Virus record (IMG/VR): IMGVR_UViG_3300001097_000004 | Coordinates: 4,161 to 68,160 of that record | From: a virus | DNA: 64,000 nt | Strand: one strand, 5' to 3' | Shown: piece by piece, positions 37,346 to 44,133 of the stretch | How positions within the stretch are numbered: the stretch's first letter is position 1 | Layout: each line of letters opens with the position of its first letter | Notes under the pieces: generated by a model | The model's database searches: none | What the model saw: only the letters and a program-made list of their open reading frames with translations | Told to the model about the DNA's origin: nothing | Program-made: the position numbers and the translations under genes

Positions 37346-38029
37346 ATGGGCGTGAAGTACTTTTTGGATCGGGAGGGGTCCCTCTGGGCGCAAAAGACTG
37401 AGGAGACCTATACATGTGTCACCGAACCCTATAAGGAGACTTCTGAGGCGTGGGGGCCTCTAACGGAACTTGTGCCTAAGGGCTCAGAGGATGTGGACTC
37501 TGAGGAGCCGTCAAGCGTGGTAACCGAACGGGATGTGGACGGAACTGTCGTAGTCACTAAGACATACACGTCCGGAAGCGCATCCCCGGTCATTGGAGGG
37601 GTATTAGTGTCGTACACAGCCTCAGGGTATCCTACTGGGGTTGTAGGTGATCCCGGAGCTACAGGTGTTGCTGGTGTGGAGTCTACGTGGCCGTTCCCGC
37701 CTCCGGAGGTGGGCCCGGTATATCCGGAGCCGAAGAGCAAAATGAGAAAGAAAAATAACACATCCTTCCGCCAGATTCGCAAAGCTGAGCAAGATAGACG
37801 CAAGCAAGCCGAGGGCCGAATTCAGAGACCTTTGATAGGGTTTGACCCGGCAGGCCCTGCGGAATCAGCCGTTGTGATGTTGCCCGACGGACGAATCACT
37901 CCTGTATCGGAGGGATTTAAGTGGGACGGGTCTAAGCCCGGAGCTAGCGAACTCGGAACGTACCGAGCCCTGGACGTGGACGGCGTGCGGTCGGGTCCAT
38001 CTGGATACGGCGAGACGCAACGGACTTAG
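37346..38029 (+). CDS. hypothetical plus-strand protein overlapping terminase 3' end
   Basis: 227 aa, the only plausible rightward gene in the late block. It overlaps the terminase stop region by 86 bp tail to tail. The N-terminus (KYFLDREGSLWAQKTEET) and the basic middle (KSKMRKKNNTSFRQIRKAEQDRRKQAEG) look like true coding sequence; a Gly/Pro/Val stretch separates them. A 22-codon frame (37276-37344) ends one base before its ATG and could couple translation. Function unknown. Confidence 0.55.
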   Translation: MGVKYFLDREGSLWAQKTEETYTCVTEPYKETSEAWGPLTELVPKGSEDVDSEEPSSVVTERDVDGTVVVTKTYTSGSASPVIGGVLVSYTASGYPTGVVGDPGATGVAGVESTWPFPPPEVGPVYPEPKSKMRKKNNTSFRQIRKAEQDRRKQAEGRIQRPLIGFDPAGPAESAVVMLPDGRITPVSEGFKWDGSKPGASELGTYRALDVDGVRSGPSGYGETQRT

Positions 38030-40559
38030 CCTGGATGGAACCTCCAGTGAAGCCCTTCGGTGGCTTAATGAGGAGGGCGGTTAGGGCGTGCACGAGTGCG
38101 TCCACGCGGTCAGGGGATTTGGATGAAAGCTCGGGCATCCACGTAGTCATCTGGGTCTCCAGGTCACCGAGGACGTTGAGGTGGTGGACACGCCTCTGGG
38201 TGTAGGCCAGCGTAATCGGCTCGGCGCGGAGCTTCTTACCCTGCTTGGAGAAGACCTCTAGGACTGTGATGGAGGGGTCGATCTGGTGGATAGCGTTGCG
38301 CACGAGGGCACCACCTTGGTTGACCTCTGCCACAACGGGGCACTGCCAGCGGCGGGCCGCATCTACAACGACCTGCGCCCACGCGGTTGGTGAGCCCTTG
38401 ATAGAGAGGTCTTCGATAACCCACGCGTTACGGCGGTAGAGGTCCGGCTCGTTCGTGGAGCCAACGACAACAATTCCGCACTCGTCCTTGGGGTTCTCCG
38501 CAACGGAGGGGTCAACCCCAACCAGACGTAGTGGTGTGAACGGGGGCTTCAAGGACATGTAGCGAGCATCCGTAATCATCTCGTCCGTCCAAAGGGCCCC
38601 ATCGATGGCATCCAACATCTCTCCGAAGAGTTCTTGGCGAGCCTGTTGGGAGCCGTGCCCGAACTGAGCTTCTAGAGAGTTTAGATAGGCGGCACCAAGG
38701 TTTCCGGCGTTGTCGTACGTGGAACCACGGCGTAAGAGTACGCGTCCGGTCTTCTTCTCCTCCTCTAGAAGATCAAAGAGAACAGGGACACGCTTGGGAG
38801 TCGTAGTAGCAATGATCTGCGGGTTCTTGCCTAGACGGGTGGCTACTCGGAGATTTTGCCATGCGGTCATACCTGCCTTATCCGGGGTCAGTCGCCAGGC
38901 TGCGATCTCATCGGCCCAGCTGTAGGAATTAGCTGTGGGAATAAGGCCCTCACCGGCGAGGAAAAGATGGTTTGGAGAGTCTACAGTAATGCAGCGAACA
39001 TCTCGCGCAGGAATCAGATCGACAGACCTAATAGTTCGAGTAAAATTAGCCCGAGAGTTTCTAGGCACAAACCTCTCAACCTTTCGAGGTAGGGTGACCA
39101 GAGAGACATCCGAGTATACGTGCACATACCATGATGGCTTCGTGGGAACATCATATCTGTAGTTGTCTGGCTTAGAGTACACACGAGGGATAAGACCAAG
39201 ACTTCTGCAGAGACGGACATAGCCATCAACAAGGCTCTTGTTGGTGTTGAAGAAACGAAATGCACCGTCATCCTCTACACCGCCGTCTGAGTCGGTAAGC
39301 CCCTGAACTAGCGCCAACCTATCTTCGTAGGAGGACATAAAGAACTCCTCGGGGATGAACTTCGCTGTGTCCCACACCTTAGTGATACCTAGGGCAGCAA
39401 TCTTATGGTTTTTACGTTCTCTGGCTGGATAACCCAGTTCTGTGAGCTTTTCTACTGTAAAATCGATGTCCTCTGCGTTGGAGGCAATAGTGCCGGGTTG
39501 TCGTGTGGCTCCATCTCCTAGAACGAGACCCAGCACCCAAGGATGTAGAGGAAGTTTTAGGGCGTAGGGCTCTGATGGGATATTTAAGGCCGGAGACGCT
39601 GGAATCTGATGACGACTGGATATTGTTTTAGCAATCTCAGATGTAGTTTTTACCGTAGAGGGGTATCCCGGTACTGTGCCAGTTTTGAACTTGTTTCTCC
39701 AGTACTTAACCTGCTTGATAGAGACACGAGCCGTCTGCATAATTTTCGTTTTAGTGTCCCCTTGAGCGGTCATCTCATAGATGAGTCGTTGTTGTGCTGG
39801 AATTATTGAATCTTTACGAGTGAATGTGGGCTCATAGCTGGCCCATGTGGGAACAATGATCTGCCTACCATGGATGCGATCTAGCCGAGATGTGTCCACA
39901 GCAGTTAGCGTGGGCCAGAGGTGGTTACCGTCTGCGTCAATATATGTGCCGTCTGAGAAGGAGATTCGATAGAGAGATTCGGCCCGCTGGATAGGGTGAA
40001 TTCTAGTTACGCGGGATGGGAGGCCTCTCTCATCAAAGACATAATCCTCCGTGGTGGTGTCACGCATAGTTGTCCACCCTCTGGTAGTGAGAATGGGGGT
40101 ATCAAGAGCAAGCGGAGCCTGTGGGCCACGGAGTGAGTCCGGCTCGTCAGCGGTAGTGATAAAGGCCGAGTTGCCGTTCGGCCAGATCAGCTCACGGATA
40201 GAGGGCTTATACTCTGGTCGCTCAGAGGGTGGGGAGACCGCGAGGATTCCACTTTCTCCCGAAACCATAACCTGACGCGCATCGGCTGCGGTACGGGCAA
40301 CGAGAAGGAAGCGTAGACGACCCTCATTGGTCTTCTTGGCCTTCTCTCTGATCCACTCAGCCGCTGCGCGGGTCTTGCCCGATCCTCTTCCAGCCAAGTA
40401 TACACCTATATCGAAAGACTCGTCGTCAGGGAACTGCTGCTCAGGGCGACCGAAGAAGCTCCAGTCCCAGACTAGGGCTTCAGGATCGAGACCTCGGAGG
40501 GCTTCATCCCGCTCATCGGGGGGCAGGAGCGCAACCTGCTCTGCTAGTGAAAGGGCCAT
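37944..40559 (-). CDS. terL: terminase large subunit containing a class 3 intein
   Basis: 871 aa precursor. Walker A is AGRGSGKTR (residues 56-64), followed by the adenine-binding/Q region. The host protein is interrupted after Q147 (DSLRGPQ) and resumes at S545 (SYSWADEIAAW, the Walker B region). Nuclease residues are suggested by GVDPSVAENPKDECG, VAEVNQGG and DRVDALVHALTAL. The spliced protein would be about 474 aa, normal for TerL. It packages DNA into proheads as ATPase plus nuclease. TATAAT lies 6 nt before the ATG in a TGnTATAAT context, so the start at 40559 is probably leaderless. Confidence 0.92.
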   Translation of the reverse strand: MALSLAEQVALLPPDERDEALRGLDPEALVWDWSFFGRPEQQFPDDESFDIGVYLAGRGSGKTRAAAEWIREKAKKTNEGRLRFLLVARTAADARQVMVSGESGILAVSPPSERPEYKPSIRELIWPNGNSAFITTADEPDSLRGPQAPLALDTPILTTRGWTTMRDTTTEDYVFDERGLPSRVTRIHPIQRAESLYRISFSDGTYIDADGNHLWPTLTAVDTSRLDRIHGRQIIVPTWASYEPTFTRKDSIIPAQQRLIYEMTAQGDTKTKIMQTARVSIKQVKYWRNKFKTGTVPGYPSTVKTTSEIAKTISSRHQIPASPALNIPSEPYALKLPLHPWVLGLVLGDGATRQPGTIASNAEDIDFTVEKLTELGYPARERKNHKIAALGITKVWDTAKFIPEEFFMSSYEDRLALVQGLTDSDGGVEDDGAFRFFNTNKSLVDGYVRLCRSLGLIPRVYSKPDNYRYDVPTKPSWYVHVYSDVSLVTLPRKVERFVPRNSRANFTRTIRSVDLIPARDVRCITVDSPNHLFLAGEGLIPTANSYSWADEIAAWRLTPDKAGMTAWQNLRVATRLGKNPQIIATTTPKRVPVLFDLLEEEKKTGRVLLRRGSTYDNAGNLGAAYLNSLEAQFGHGSQQARQELFGEMLDAIDGALWTDEMITDARYMSLKPPFTPLRLVGVDPSVAENPKDECGIVVVGSTNEPDLYRRNAWVIEDLSIKGSPTAWAQVVVDAARRWQCPVVAEVNQGGALVRNAIHQIDPSITVLEVFSKQGKKLRAEPITLAYTQRRVHHLNVLGDLETQMTTWMPELSSKSPDRVDALVHALTALLIKPPKGFTGGSIQAKSVASRRIQMDPTARRPRPGLGTFRVR
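38928..40118 (-). mobile_element. class 3 intein with LAGLIDADG endonuclease in TerL
   Basis: Residues 148-544 of the precursor (397 aa). It begins with Ala (APLALDTPILTTRGW) and ends TAN before Ser, lacking the usual Cys/Ser first residue. It has the class 3 W-C-T set: W215 (GNHLWPT), C523 (VRCITVD), T542 (LIPTAN). The endonuclease blocks are LGLVLGDGATR (343-353) and LVQGLTDSDGG (417-427). The splice junction is RGPQ / SYSWADE, at the conserved Walker B site, a usual place for such elements. The frame is intact and both endonuclease blocks are present, so it may still home. Confidence 0.9.
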
Positions 40560-40565
40560 TTGGTT

Positions 40566-40571
40566 ATTATA
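40566..40571 (-). promoter_or_regulatory. terL: extended -10 for leaderless terminase mRNA
   Basis: TGCTATAAT followed by 6 nt and the ATG at 40559. No -35 is obvious; a CTCAGTAC element lies about 30 nt upstream. Confidence 0.6.
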
Positions 40572-40719
40572 GCATTGAAAAGGAACGAGTTGTTGTTCGT
40601 ACTGAGTGGGTGGGATGGTACCTTAACCTTAATTTTGTTACCGGGTGGGGGCGCGGAATAGGCAGCGGCAGAAGAGGGGTGGGTATACTTCGTACTGAGG
40701 GGGGAAATCGGCCCATTAA

Positions 40720-40738
40720 CGTCAAAGTGCGTTTGACG
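40720..40738. repeat. inverted repeat CGTCAAA-N5-TTTGACG
   Basis: Perfect 7-bp arms. The right arm overlaps the TTGACG -35 of a plus-strand promoter, so it could be an operator. Confidence 0.55.
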
Positions 40739-40761
40739 GGTGAGACGGGAACCCTTATATG
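40733..40761 (+). promoter_or_regulatory. rightward promoter candidate
   Basis: TTGACG (40733-40738), 17 bp, TATATG (40756-40761). No gene starts immediately downstream. Confidence 0.45.
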
Positions 40762-40823
40762 CGCCTCGGCTGCAAAATCGTTTCCTGAATTTTTCTCATG
40801 CCGACCGGCCAGAAATTCCAAGT

Positions 40824-40840
40824 CCCACCCCCTCCCTCCC
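40824..40840 (-). other. G-quadruplex motif at the leftward transcript start
   Basis: The minus strand reads GGGAGGGAGGGGGTGGG: four G-runs with single-base loops. It lies about 10 nt after the TATAAT of the strong leftward promoter, next to an E1 element. Confidence 0.7.
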
Positions 40841-40849
40841 AAGTAGTGC

Positions 40850-40878
40850 ATTATATCATCATTTCTCGTGTTTGTCAA
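40850..40878 (-). promoter_or_regulatory. consensus leftward promoter with operator palindrome
   Basis: TTGACA (40873-40878), 17 bp, TATAAT (40850-40855). TTGTCAA-CATAA-TTGACAA (40872-40890) is a perfect inverted repeat covering the -35. It points towards the terminase and late genes, with a leader of roughly 280 nt. Confidence 0.75.
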
Positions 40879-41004
40879 CATAATTGACAATATATTCCTC
40901 ACAAAAATATGTGAGAGACATTCATGTACATTTCTATGAAATAATCTCACTATCTCAATGATGAGTTTCATTCATGACTATTATTGATAGACATTCATCA
41001 TTCA

Positions 41005-41062
41005 ATTAGCCTAGCTAATGTATATGCTTAGCTAGCTAATGTATATGCTTAGCTAGGCTAAT
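41005..41062. repeat. 58-bp dyad with 21-bp direct repeat
   Basis: ATTAGCCTAGCTAA at the left pairs with TTAGCTAGGCTAAT at the right. Between them TAGCTAATGTATATGCT occurs twice with a 21-bp period. AT-rich; the periodicity is close to two helix turns. Reminiscent of iteron or operator arrays. Confidence 0.7.
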
Positions 41063-41095
41063 GATAATCAATGAGCAATAATCATCAATGATGTG

Positions 41096-41124
41096 TTGAC
41101 ACTGGGCTGATAGTGTGCTAGGGT
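41096..41124 (+). promoter_or_regulatory. rightward promoter
   Basis: TTGACA, 17 bp, TAGGGT. It points to the small rightward genes. Confidence 0.6.
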
Positions 41125-41225
41125 AGGCCTAGGATGTGTGTACAGCCCAGGTGTGAGCACTACTCACGTGCATAGGTGCGCCTGCCTGCCTGCTGCCTGC
41201 CTGAAGATAGCAGTGAGGCAAACTC

Positions 41226-41260
41226 CTCAGACCCCCCTCAGACCCCCCTCAGACCCCCCC
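41226..41260. repeat. three tandem copies of CTCAGACCCCC
   Basis: 11-bp unit at 41226, 41237 and 41248. The complement has G5-G7 runs spaced by TCTGA and another G9 run follows near 41279, so it could form G-quadruplex DNA. Confidence 0.75.
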
Positions 41261-41294
41261 CTCTACAGGCAAAAAATACCCCCCCCCTGTAGGC

Positions 41295-41300
41295 TATAAT
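41295..41300 (+). promoter_or_regulatory. leaderless -10 for the 32-aa gene
   Basis: TATAAT followed by 6 nt and ATG at 41307. No good -35. Confidence 0.45.
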
Positions 41301-41306
41301 TGAGAT

Positions 41307-41405
41307 ATGAAGAAATGCTCAAAATGTGGAGACACGTATCCGACATCCCAGTTCGAGCGAGACTCAACAAAAAGAGACGGCCACAAATATCAATGTGAAA
41401 TTTGA
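41307..41405 (+). CDS. 32-aa zinc-finger mini-protein
   Basis: MKKCSKCGDTYPTSQF...DGHKYQCEI. The CSKCG.TYP...F....DG....C pattern is the zinc-binding N-terminus common in phage HNH endonucleases and related proteins, but the frame stops before a fourth cysteine and the catalytic part. It could be a remnant or a small real protein. The leaderless -10 supports expression. Confidence 0.5.
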   Translation: MKKCSKCGDTYPTSQFERDSTKRDGHKYQCEI

Positions 41406-41469
41406 GCTAGGCAACTATCGGCATCACGGTTGGCACCGGGCCTAAGGGTTATCGGCATGTAGCTACGCT

Positions 41470-41733
41470 CTACAGATATTGATCGTAGCGTGAACTATAG
41501 GTGAGCTTCACCGCATCGACTGGGTTACGCGTGAAAGTCTCAACGTCACCCGTTGACGTGTTGCCAAGGATGCCAACCATTCTCACGGCAGTAAACACTA
41601 CGTCACCGCATGAGTCCGCGACCGCCGAGCTACGCGCCAACCATCGCTGTGAGCCTGTAAGAAATTCATCATCTTCAATGATGTCCGCATACTCTACTGT
41701 GTGTGCCACGGTGTCTCCCGACTTGATCCCCAT
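41470..41733 (-). CDS. hypothetical protein (start uncertain)
   Basis: 87 aa from ATG 41733 (MGIKSGDTVAHTVEYADI); longer starts to 41760 or 41826 are possible but would cover a promoter. TTGCAA, 17 bp, TATAGT lies just upstream on the minus strand (about 41753-41781). The composition looks like real protein. Function unknown. It is divergent from the next rightward gene. Confidence 0.5.
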   Translation of the reverse strand: MGIKSGDTVAHTVEYADIIEDDEFLTGSQRWLARSSAVADSCGDVVFTAVRMVGILGNTSTGDVETFTRNPVDAVKLTYSSRYDQYL

Positions 41734-41792
41734 CTGGTGGAGGTAGTTCCTACTATACATGACCCGCGACACGATTGCAACTCTTGTACCGC

Positions 41793-41810
41793 GACACGCC
41801 CGAGATTCGT
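41793..41810 (+). promoter_or_regulatory. E2 element
   Basis: GACACGCCCGAGATTCGT, ending 5 bp before the TTGACT -35 of the rightward promoter. Confidence 0.55.
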
Positions 41811-41815
41811 GAGAG

Positions 41816-41844
41816 TTGACTCTCACCCCCTAAGCATGTAAGCT
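41816..41844 (+). promoter_or_regulatory. promoter of the 74-aa gene
   Basis: TTGACT, 17 bp, TAAGCT; the transcript has a short leader with GAAAGGGG. Confidence 0.65.
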
Positions 41845-41871
41845 AAAGCTAACCGATTGAAAGGGGACACA

Positions 41872-42096
41872 ATGTCTCACACAAACACTGTAAGCCACGA
41901 GCTAGCCGAGTGGACTACTGCCGAGTTGCAACTCCGCTATGACGTGCTCACCGAGTTAGGCGCACCATACGGCCCCGGGGACATTGACAGCTACCTGCGC
42001 CGACTGGATACAGCGATGTGTGGCTGTGGGGACGAGTACCCCTGCGAGGTTGATAGCTCACGCGCCATTGATATCGAGCTAGGCTCACGCGCCTAA
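41872..42096 (+). CDS. hypothetical 74-aa protein
   Basis: ATG 41872, chosen because GAAAGGGGACACA precedes it; an in-frame TTG at 41857 overlaps that ribosome site. The N-terminal half is helical (HELAEWTTAELQLRYDVLTELG), the C-terminal half has CGCGDEYPCEV, possibly a metal site. Function unknown. Confidence 0.7.
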   Translation: MSHTNTVSHELAEWTTAELQLRYDVLTELGAPYGPGDIDSYLRRLDTAMCGCGDEYPCEVDSSRAIDIELGSRA

Positions 42097-42109
42097 GGCC
42101 TAAGACATG

Positions 42110-42134
42110 CGCCCCGGGGTAGTTGACCGGGGCG
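42110..42134 (+). terminator. terminator after the 74-aa gene
   Basis: CGCCCCGG ... CCGGGGCG followed by TTAGTCTT. The same GGGGCGTTAGT ending follows the next two rightward genes. Confidence 0.6.
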
Positions 42135-42202
42135 TTAGTCTTGCCCGGGGTACTCTCACGCGCCAACACGCGCCTAAGCCCTTAGACGGCCACACAGCGA
42201 AC

Positions 42203-42220
42203 GACACGCCCGGGATTCAC
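42203..42220 (+). promoter_or_regulatory. E2 element
   Basis: GACACGCCCGGGATTCAC, 5 bp upstream of the TTGACA -35. Confidence 0.6.
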
Positions 42221-42225
42221 GAGAG

Positions 42226-42254
42226 TTGACACGACACTCGCAATACGATAGTCT
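42226..42254 (+). promoter_or_regulatory. promoter of the 73-aa gene
   Basis: TTGACA, 17 bp, TAGTCT. Confidence 0.7.
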
Positions 42255-42302
42255 TACATTGTAAGCAGTTGATAACTCCACACAGACAGAAATGAGACTC
42301 TC

Positions 42303-42524
42303 ATGACGACAGCGACCATCGTAGGCATCACCGGTCAGGCAGACAACCTCTTCGCAACTGGAACTAAGTCCGGGGGCATCAAGGTGAAGACCAGCGATAA
42401 AGGTCTCGCCCGTAACATCGCTCCTAGCACAGTCCAGAATAAAGGTGGATTCCTCGCAACACTCGACAACATCTACCTCAACGGCCAGAACGGCACCTAT
42501 TACCACTCGATCATTCTCAACTAA
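42303..42524 (+). CDS. hypothetical 73-aa protein
   Basis: Short beta-rich protein (ATIVGITGQADNLFATGTKSGGIKVKT). It has its own promoter and a GAAATGAGAC leader before ATG 42303. Not recognised. Confidence 0.65.
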   Translation: MTTATIVGITGQADNLFATGTKSGGIKVKTSDKGLARNIAPSTVQNKGGFLATLDNIYLNGQNGTYYHSIILN

Positions 42525-42531
42525 ACTCAAT

Positions 42532-42557
42532 GCCCCTCAGCTTTCACAGTGTGGGGC
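42532..42557 (+). terminator. terminator after the 73-aa gene
   Basis: GCCCC ... GGGGC stem followed by GTTAGTTGTTT. Confidence 0.5.
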
Positions 42558-42647
42558 GTTAGTTGTTTCCAGGGGCAACTCCACGCCGAGCACTCCTAAG
42601 CCGTTAGCGAGACACACAGCACCACAGGACACGCTGAGAGTCAAGGG

Positions 42648-42676
42648 TTGACATGCACGCGCCTACCATGTACACT
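42648..42676 (+). promoter_or_regulatory. promoter of the 77-aa gene
   Basis: TTGACA, 17 bp, TACACT. A diverged E2-like sequence (GGACACGCTGAGAGTC) lies just upstream. Confidence 0.65.
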
Positions 42677-42719
42677 TTAACTATAGCCCCAAGGTGGGGC
42701 AGATTGAGAGACAACCACC

Positions 42720-42953
42720 ATGGCTCACGTCAACACGCGCCCATCGCGCACGAGCACCTATGCGCTCCCATACCCGGGGCAGGTGGAGTCAGACCCGGCC
42801 CTAGGCGATATCGTAAAGGTTCTGTCCGGCGATCTCCGGGGAGACTTCGGGATAGTCCAGAATTACGTGTTAGGTTCTGTCAAACCCTATGAAATTCTAG
42901 TAGGCCACACCTCGCACTACTTTAGCGCACCGCAACTCTTGCCGGTTATCTAG
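42720..42953 (+). CDS. hypothetical KOW-like protein
   Basis: 77 aa. GDIVKVLSGDLRGDFGIVQNY resembles a KOW-type beta motif that binds RNA or ribosomal partners in other proteins. Too short for a firm call. Confidence 0.65.
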   Translation: MAHVNTRPSRTSTYALPYPGQVESDPALGDIVKVLSGDLRGDFGIVQNYVLGSVKPYEILVGHTSHYFSAPQLLPVI

Positions 42954-42967
42954 ACCAGCACGACACG

Positions 42968-42994
42968 CGCCCCGGCTCACACGAGCGCGGGGCG
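42968..42994 (+). terminator. terminator after the KOW-like gene
   Basis: CGCCCCGGCTC-ACAC-GAGCGCGGGGCG hairpin followed by TTAGTCGTT. Confidence 0.6.
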
Positions 42995-43029
42995 TTAGTC
43001 GTTCCCCAGGCGATCTGCCCGGACACTGA

Positions 43030-43044
43030 GAATTTCCGAGTCCC
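43030..43044. promoter_or_regulatory. E1 element between convergent genes
   Basis: GAATTTCCGAGTCCC, complement of the E1 motif with one change. It ends right at the stop of the leftward HTH gene. Confidence 0.5.
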
Positions 43045-43605
43045 TTACGCGGTCGCCCGGTTCCCGGACTTGATAGGTGTGTAGACTTTAGACTCTCCTG
43101 TAGCCGGGGACTTAAGCCCGTATCTGGCAAGTCTGAACCTTAACGCGCCGTGAGTGACACCTAGTCTTTTAGCTAGTCTATACATTGGTACCCCATCTGT
43201 CAAGTGCACGTCTGCCACCAGATTAGTGTACTCCTCAGCTTCTTCACGATACAGTGGCGAATTAGCTCGCACTTGCTGCGCCAGTGGTTGCAGCTCCAGC
43301 ATGCGCTCAAGCTTCACCGGGTCAGGCTCCACGAACACGCGGGGCGACTTCACTGGCTTAGCCGGGGGCATGGGCAGCGGGAACTCCGCTAGGCTCACTG
43401 TAGAGTCCACGAATGTAGAGTCTGCCACGATCTGCCGGATACGCTCGCGCGTTACGCCTGCCGAGTTGGAGATAGACTGTAGTGTCCAGCCCTGCGCACG
43501 TAACGCAGTAGCGTAATCGTCACGCGCATCATTGTCAAGTTCTGAGAATTTCTCATCCACCTCGACCGGTAGGGTCAGGCGAGTCTTACGATATTCAATA
43601 TCCAT
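43045..43605 (-). CDS. double helix-turn-helix regulator
   Basis: 186 aa, ATG 43605 with AAGGACA upstream. The first HTH (about 30-75: ALRAQGWTLQSISNSAGVTRERIRQIV) resembles sigma70 region 4-type HTHs. A Pro-rich linker follows (PLPMPPAKPVKSP), then a second HTH (VPMYRLAKRLGVTHGALRFRLARYGL). It shares this layout with the protein at 36719-37222. It is a good candidate for a regulator of the repeated intergenic sites. Confidence 0.75.
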   Translation of the reverse strand: MDIEYRKTRLTLPVEVDEKFSELDNDARDDYATALRAQGWTLQSISNSAGVTRERIRQIVADSTFVDSTVSLAEFPLPMPPAKPVKSPRVFVEPDPVKLERMLELQPLAQQVRANSPLYREEAEEYTNLVADVHLTDGVPMYRLAKRLGVTHGALRFRLARYGLKSPATGESKVYTPIKSGNRATA

Positions 43606-43719
43606 GTTAGTTTGTCCTTGTACGTGTCCCGCACAACTCTACTCTAACACAATATACTTCAACCCGCAAGCCCAGACAGAAATACCCCAGACCAATTAGC
43701 CCGGGGCACTTCTATAATC

Positions 43720-44073
43720 CTATGAGCCGGACATCGCGACCGGGGCCATATTCTCCAGCAGCGTGTGCACGTACTCTGTCAGCCCGAGAGTTTCGCCCTC
43801 TAAGTCAACGCCACCGGTCAGCAGCACGTCACCCTCAATGGTGCCTGTGCCTTGTCCATAGACCATCGACCACAAATGTGTCGCCACTGTGTTGTGGTCA
43901 AGCCCGATCAGCTTGCCCTCTTCGTTGACGTACATGTCAAGGTCACGACTCAGTGAGACACACTCAATGTATCCACCTACCGCATCTTGCATGACGTTCA
44001 GTGAGGAATCCCCACTGTCAAGATCAACTACGACCTGCTCGCCCGAGACCTTAATCTGTAGTGCTTTACGCAT
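43720..44073 (-). CDS. DUF3846-family protein
   Basis: 117 aa; ATG 44073 is chosen for AAGGAGCGCAAG. SLNVMQDAVGGYIECVSLSRDLDMYVNEEGKLIGLDHN...GDVLLTGG matches DUF3846, a small phage/plasmid family often near antirestriction or replication genes; function not established. Confidence 0.8.
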   Translation of the reverse strand: MRKALQIKVSGEQVVVDLDSGDSSLNVMQDAVGGYIECVSLSRDLDMYVNEEGKLIGLDHNTVATHLWSMVYGQGTGTIEGDVLLTGGVDLEGETLGLTEYVHTLLENMAPVAMSGS

Positions 44074-44101
44074 CTTGCGCTCCTTCGTTGTTGGTATTAC
44101 C

Positions 44102-44130
44102 AGAGTACCAGCAGCTAGCGCGTATGTCAA
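44102..44130 (-). promoter_or_regulatory. promoter of the DUF3846 gene
   Basis: TTGACA, 17 bp, TACTCT; leader present. Confidence 0.65.
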
Positions 44131-44133
44131 ACT

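Larger units (their letters stand above)
40560..41306. other. 747-bp gene-free control region, possible origin
   Basis: No convincing coding frame in either strand. It contains: three candidate promoters (minus 40850-40878; plus 40733-40761 and 41096-41124); inverted repeats at 40720-40738 and 40872-40890; a G-quadruplex motif at 40824-40840; AT-rich dyads and direct repeats at 40930-41095; CTGCCTG repeats at 41180-41202; an 11-bp tandem repeat at 41226-41260. It separates leftward late genes from rightward small genes. Confidence 0.6.

Noticed and set aside
40567-40971. 134-aa minus-strand frame in the control region
   Set aside because: Low-complexity Pro/Arg/Thr translation of promoter, G-rich and palindromic DNA; no ribosome site.
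42174-42530. 118-aa minus-strand frame
   Set aside because: Antisense to the 73-aa gene, whose promoter and terminator are clear; no start signal of its own.
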